A DNA stretch of 8,783 bases from Lachnospiraceae bacterium UBA3643 (GTDB lineage: Bacteria; Bacillota; Clostridia; Lachnospirales; Lachnospiraceae): positions 1-8,783 of the forward strand of contig DFKO01000219.1 of NCBI GenBank assembly GCA_002373855.1. The letters run 5' to 3'. Each line of letters opens with the position of its first letter. The first letter of the stretch is position 1. Shown one piece after another: positions 6,391 through 8,783 of this stretch. A program made the position numbers and the translations under genes. Under the pieces are notes generated by a model. The model made no database searches. It was not told the DNA's origin and saw only the letters and a program-made list of their open reading frames with translations.

Positions 6391-7170
6391 TTATTTTAGT
6401 TCTATTACTTCTTTTTCAGCCAGTTCTTCATCACCGCTGTCACTATCCGTTTTATCCTGCTCCGTTTCTGTATCTTCTGTTTGTACAGGCTCCGGACTTG
6501 CGGTTCCTTCCTTAACCAGTATCATGGGATAATCATTCTCCCAAACCGCATTTTCCGATACAGGAGCGGTGATGACTATGGTATCTTCCCCTGCCAAATA
6601 AGCCTCCTGTATACCGTCCCTCACCAGCACATTCTCAGTCACTTCATATCGGCCTTCTGTATTATAAATATCAGAGAGTTCTTCAAGTGACGGAATAATA
6701 TCTGTCACATATTCACTTACATACTCTGAAAGTGTCATGCCAAGTGTTTCCTCTATGAGATTATCAATGGCATCATCATTATCATACTCTGTCTCTCCTG
6801 CTCCTTTTAATCTGAGCTTTAACAGTTCTCTCACAAGTACTTCCATCTTTTCATATCCGTCTGTCACGGCACTTTCATACGATGATTCATCTATAGTCTG
6901 TGACCACGTCCCGTCCTCGTTAAACGTAAGGATCACAGATAATCTGATGTCGGTGATGATATCATCACTGTCGATAAGCTCACCCATAAGAGCTGTGCTC
7001 ATCCATTCATCTGCCCTCTCGCATACATACTCTGATATATCCACGGTACTCCCAAAAGTCCCGTAAAATGCTTTTGCGGGATTACGTCCGCATCCCGCAA
7101 AAACAAAAGCAGCCAGGGCCATAACCCCGATCAGCATATATTTAATTTTCCTAAAAGCAAACTTTCTCAT
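6391..7170 (-). CDS. putative lipoprotein of unknown function
   Basis: I do not recognise this 259-aa protein. It has a basic start (MRKFAFRKIK), a hydrophobic stretch and a lipobox-like FAGC with C27 as the probable lipidated residue; F at the third position before the Cys is less common than L but acceptable. The mature protein is very acidic. Around residues 78-96 it has a pattern of the type L-x-V-I-L-T-F-N-E-D-G-T-W-S, seen in small surface lipoproteins of Clostridia. This is followed by a helical, Glu-rich middle (about 105-170) and a low-complexity acidic tail (about 224-259) rich in E, D, T and S. The ATG is supported by GGAG five bases upstream. It lies between the two peptidase genes in a tight operon, so it could be an accessory or anchoring factor for one of them; this is inference only. 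Confidence 0.83.
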   Translation of the reverse strand: MRKFAFRKIKYMLIGVMALAAFVFAGCGRNPAKAFYGTFGSTVDISEYVCERADEWMSTALMGELIDSDDIITDIRLSVILTFNEDGTWSQTIDESSYESAVTDGYEKMEVLVRELLKLRLKGAGETEYDNDDAIDNLIEETLGMTLSEYVSEYVTDIIPSLEELSDIYNTEGRYEVTENVLVRDGIQEAYLAGEDTIVITAPVSENAVWENDYPMILVKEGTASPEPVQTEDTETEQDKTDSDSGDEELAEKEVIELK

Positions 7171-7192
7171 TTAATCTCCGCCGGATTCCCCA

Positions 7193-8783
7193 TCAGAATA
7201 TAATATCCGAGTATCCATACTGATCGATCAGAGGATACAGACCCGTCAGCTCTGTCTGGAGCTGAAAATGCCACCACTCCTGCTTGTCTCTTAAATATTC
7301 AAGGTTGGATCCGTGGGCAGTCATGATATCGATCAGCAAATCTGCTGCCCATGTGTTATATTCCATATTGCATCTGAAATCAAGGGTATGCATCTTGGTC
7401 TGCATCACAGCCTCGTCACCGAGTGTACTTAAATCCGTATACTCCCTGATCGTTAAGTCTGCCGCTATACCCCTGTTGTGCCTTGATTTCTGGGCTATGT
7501 AATAATTGATGTTATATGTACCGTTTGTCAGATATCCCTGGGCCAGATTGGTCCCTGATGCCGAATATGTGAGATATCCCTGATCAGCCAGGTATCCGCT
7601 GACTGCTGCCGATGTGGAGAGCGGTCTGTAACCATCATATATGACTATCGTATATCCTGAATAAAGGGCCGTCGCCTGACATGTCTTCAGTTCAAGGGCC
7701 AGATCCCATATTACAGGCATCTGATCCGGACTTCCGTAATTGGGGAGAGCCTGACCGGTGATACCGTCTATCACATTGTATCCTTCTGAGGAGAGCACTG
7801 CATTCGCATCGTTTTCACTGACACAGTCATATCTCGTACCTTCATCTGATCCGGTATTAACCTCATTTGCATTTCCACCACATGTAAATATCGAGGAATA
7901 TGCATTCGTCCTGTTTATCTGTATACCGTACAGATCCTCGGGATCGGTAAAGAATCCTCTCACATCAACGAGGAGTGTTCTGGCATTTACCCATCCCATA
8001 GTCCTCTTTGGAACAGTTATAGCTGTATCGTCAGACACCGATTCATCTTCCTGCTCCTTTAGCAGTGCCTCAGCTTCGGCAATTTCCTTTTCAAGTTCTT
8101 CATCGTAAACCGTGACATGGAGTACCCAGTCTCCTCCGGGAGACAGATAGCAGTAATGTCCGTTGTCACTCTTTGAGACATGGAGTTCCTGACCTGCCGT
8201 CAGATTAACGTAAGAGTTTGACATGGTCTCATCACTGTATAGAGGTGTGGTCATAATAGGCTTTACCGTTACTCCAAGGCAGCCTTCATCGGCTGACATC
8301 ACGACAGTTGCAGTATCCAGCGTCTCTTTTATCTCTCCTGTCTCTTCATCCCTGTCATATACATTCAGGATGGCATCCACTGCCTTAAAGGGATCGCAGT
8401 ATCCGTATATCGAAGTACCTGTACTGAATACCGGTAGATACTCAAGGCTCTCATCTTCCCCGTCAGTTATATATATGGTATACGGTGTACCAACCGCCAG
8501 ACCGGTAAGCTCTATCTCGGGATCATCTGTTACTTTTTTCAGATACTCCTGGTGCTCGCTTCCGTCAGCTTTGTAAAATACAGCATATGTATCGTACAGG
8601 GTATCCTCCCATGTAAGTGATATAGATGTAGGAGTTGCCTCCTGGGACAAGAGAGCAGGCGGTGCCTGGGGCTCCGGGATTTCCTCCGGCACATAGTCAG
8701 CAGAGACATTGTCCGGCGATACCGAGCGCAAACTGCTGTCCGGCTCCTTCTCCGGCACATGCTTTAATATCCATAAAAAAAGT
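7193..8783 (-). CDS. VanX/DdpX-like M15 metallopeptidase with FN3 and SH3-like modules (5' end outside window)
   Basis: This is a zinc D,D-peptidase of the M15 family. Residues are numbered from a GTG at 8758, used only as a reference point. An FN3-like module spans about 30-112. An SH3-like module (about 165-266, PLYSDE to GWVNARTLLVDV) is interrupted by an acidic helical insert (about 218-245). The M15 domain spans about 325-505, with Y374-D-G-Y-R-P379 (the VanX substrate-binding Arg region), S425-x-H427-x(6)-D434 (zinc ligands) and E494-W-W-H497 (catalytic Glu and zinc ligand). EWWH is the VanX-type pattern; VanY types usually lack the double Trp. The frame stays open to the window edge and encodes LFLWILKH just before that GTG, the end of a signal peptide or membrane anchor. 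The true start therefore lies beyond 8783, and the GTG, which has no ribosome binding site, is not the start. It is exported, so the substrate is more likely wall peptide stems or released D-Ala-D-Ala than the cytoplasmic pool. Confidence 0.9.
   Translation of the reverse strand, partial: LFLWILKHVPEKEPDSSLRSVSPDNVSADYVPEEIPEPQAPPALLSQEATPTSISLTWEDTLYDTYAVFYKADGSEHQEYLKKVTDDPEIELTGLAVGTPYTIYITDGEDESLEYLPVFSTGTSIYGYCDPFKAVDAILNVYDRDEETGEIKETLDTATVVMSADEGCLGVTVKPIMTTPLYSDETMSNSYVNLTAGQELHVSKSDNGHYCYLSPGGDWVLHVTVYDEELEKEIAEAEALLKEQEDESVSDDTAITVPKRTMGWVNARTLLVDVRGFFTDPEDLYGIQINRTNAYSSIFTCGGNANEVNTGSDEGTRYDCVSENDANAVLSSEGYNVIDGITGQALPNYGSPDQMPVIWDLALELKTCQATALYSGYTIVIYDGYRPLSTSAAVSGYLADQGYLTYSASGTNLAQGYLTNGTYNINYYIAQKSRHNRGIAADLTIREYTDLSTLGDEAVMQTKMHTLDFRCNMEYNTWAADLLIDIMTAHGSNLEYLRDKQEWWHFQLQTELTGLYPLIDQYGYSDIIF

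Noticed and set aside
8539..8760. Minus-strand 73-aa Arg-rich frame inside the M15 gene
   Set aside because: Out-of-frame shadow of the FN3 region; the Arg-rich composition is typical of a wrong frame, and the real frame has a clear domain.
1..8783. Mobile elements, CRISPR arrays, tRNA or rRNA genes
   Set aside because: I saw no transposase or integrase motifs, no regularly spaced repeats, and no tRNA-like cloverleaf or rRNA sequence on either strand.

Overview
The window looks like chromosome from a low-to-mid GC Gram-positive bacterium of the class Clostridia, most like a member of the Lachnospiraceae. The grounds are a CIRCE/HrcA-controlled clpB, strong AGGAGG-type ribosome binding sites, sigma-A promoters, a peptidase fused to FN3 and SH3-like modules, an S11 peptidase with a copper-amine-oxidase-N-like stalk, and a long-tailed GT-C-like membrane protein. 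The lineage is inferred from protein style, not from a marker gene. Every supported gene lies on the minus strand, so transcription runs from high to low coordinates.

Region 1 (about 8783 to 2877) is a cell-envelope operon. It encodes, in order, a VanX-like M15 metallopeptidase with FN3 and SH3-like modules (its 5' end is outside the window), an unrecognised lipoprotein, an S11 D-Ala-D-Ala carboxypeptidase (DacA type), and a polytopic GT-C-like membrane protein with an extracytoplasmic beta-rich tail. Gaps between genes are 22, 4 and 4 nt, and the operon ends at a strong intrinsic terminator. Two peptidases of the D-Ala-D-Ala type beside a possible lipid-linked sugar transferase suggest a joint role in wall maturation or wall glycopolymer decoration.

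Region 2 (2857 to 295) is a zinc/cadmium efflux operon. It has a near-consensus promoter, a 24-bp ArsR/SmtB-type inverted repeat just downstream of the -10 box, a free-standing 72-aa HMA metal-binding protein, a P1B-2 type ATPase with no N-terminal metal-binding domain, and a SmtB/CzrA-like repressor whose start overlaps the ATPase stop (ATGA). The repressor keeps all four alpha-5 zinc ligands. The likely circuit is that metal binding releases the repressor from the operator, and the HMA protein and pump then bind and export the metal.

Region 3 (267 to 1) is the start of clpB, with a perfect CIRCE element whose spacer holds the -35 box, so HrcA binding would directly block the promoter. No separate terminator is visible between the zinc operon and clpB.

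Nothing here is clearly a new class of system. The best candidates for a second look are the envelope operon, the cysteine-rich insert in the ATPase, and the unterminated junction between the metal operon and the heat-shock gene.
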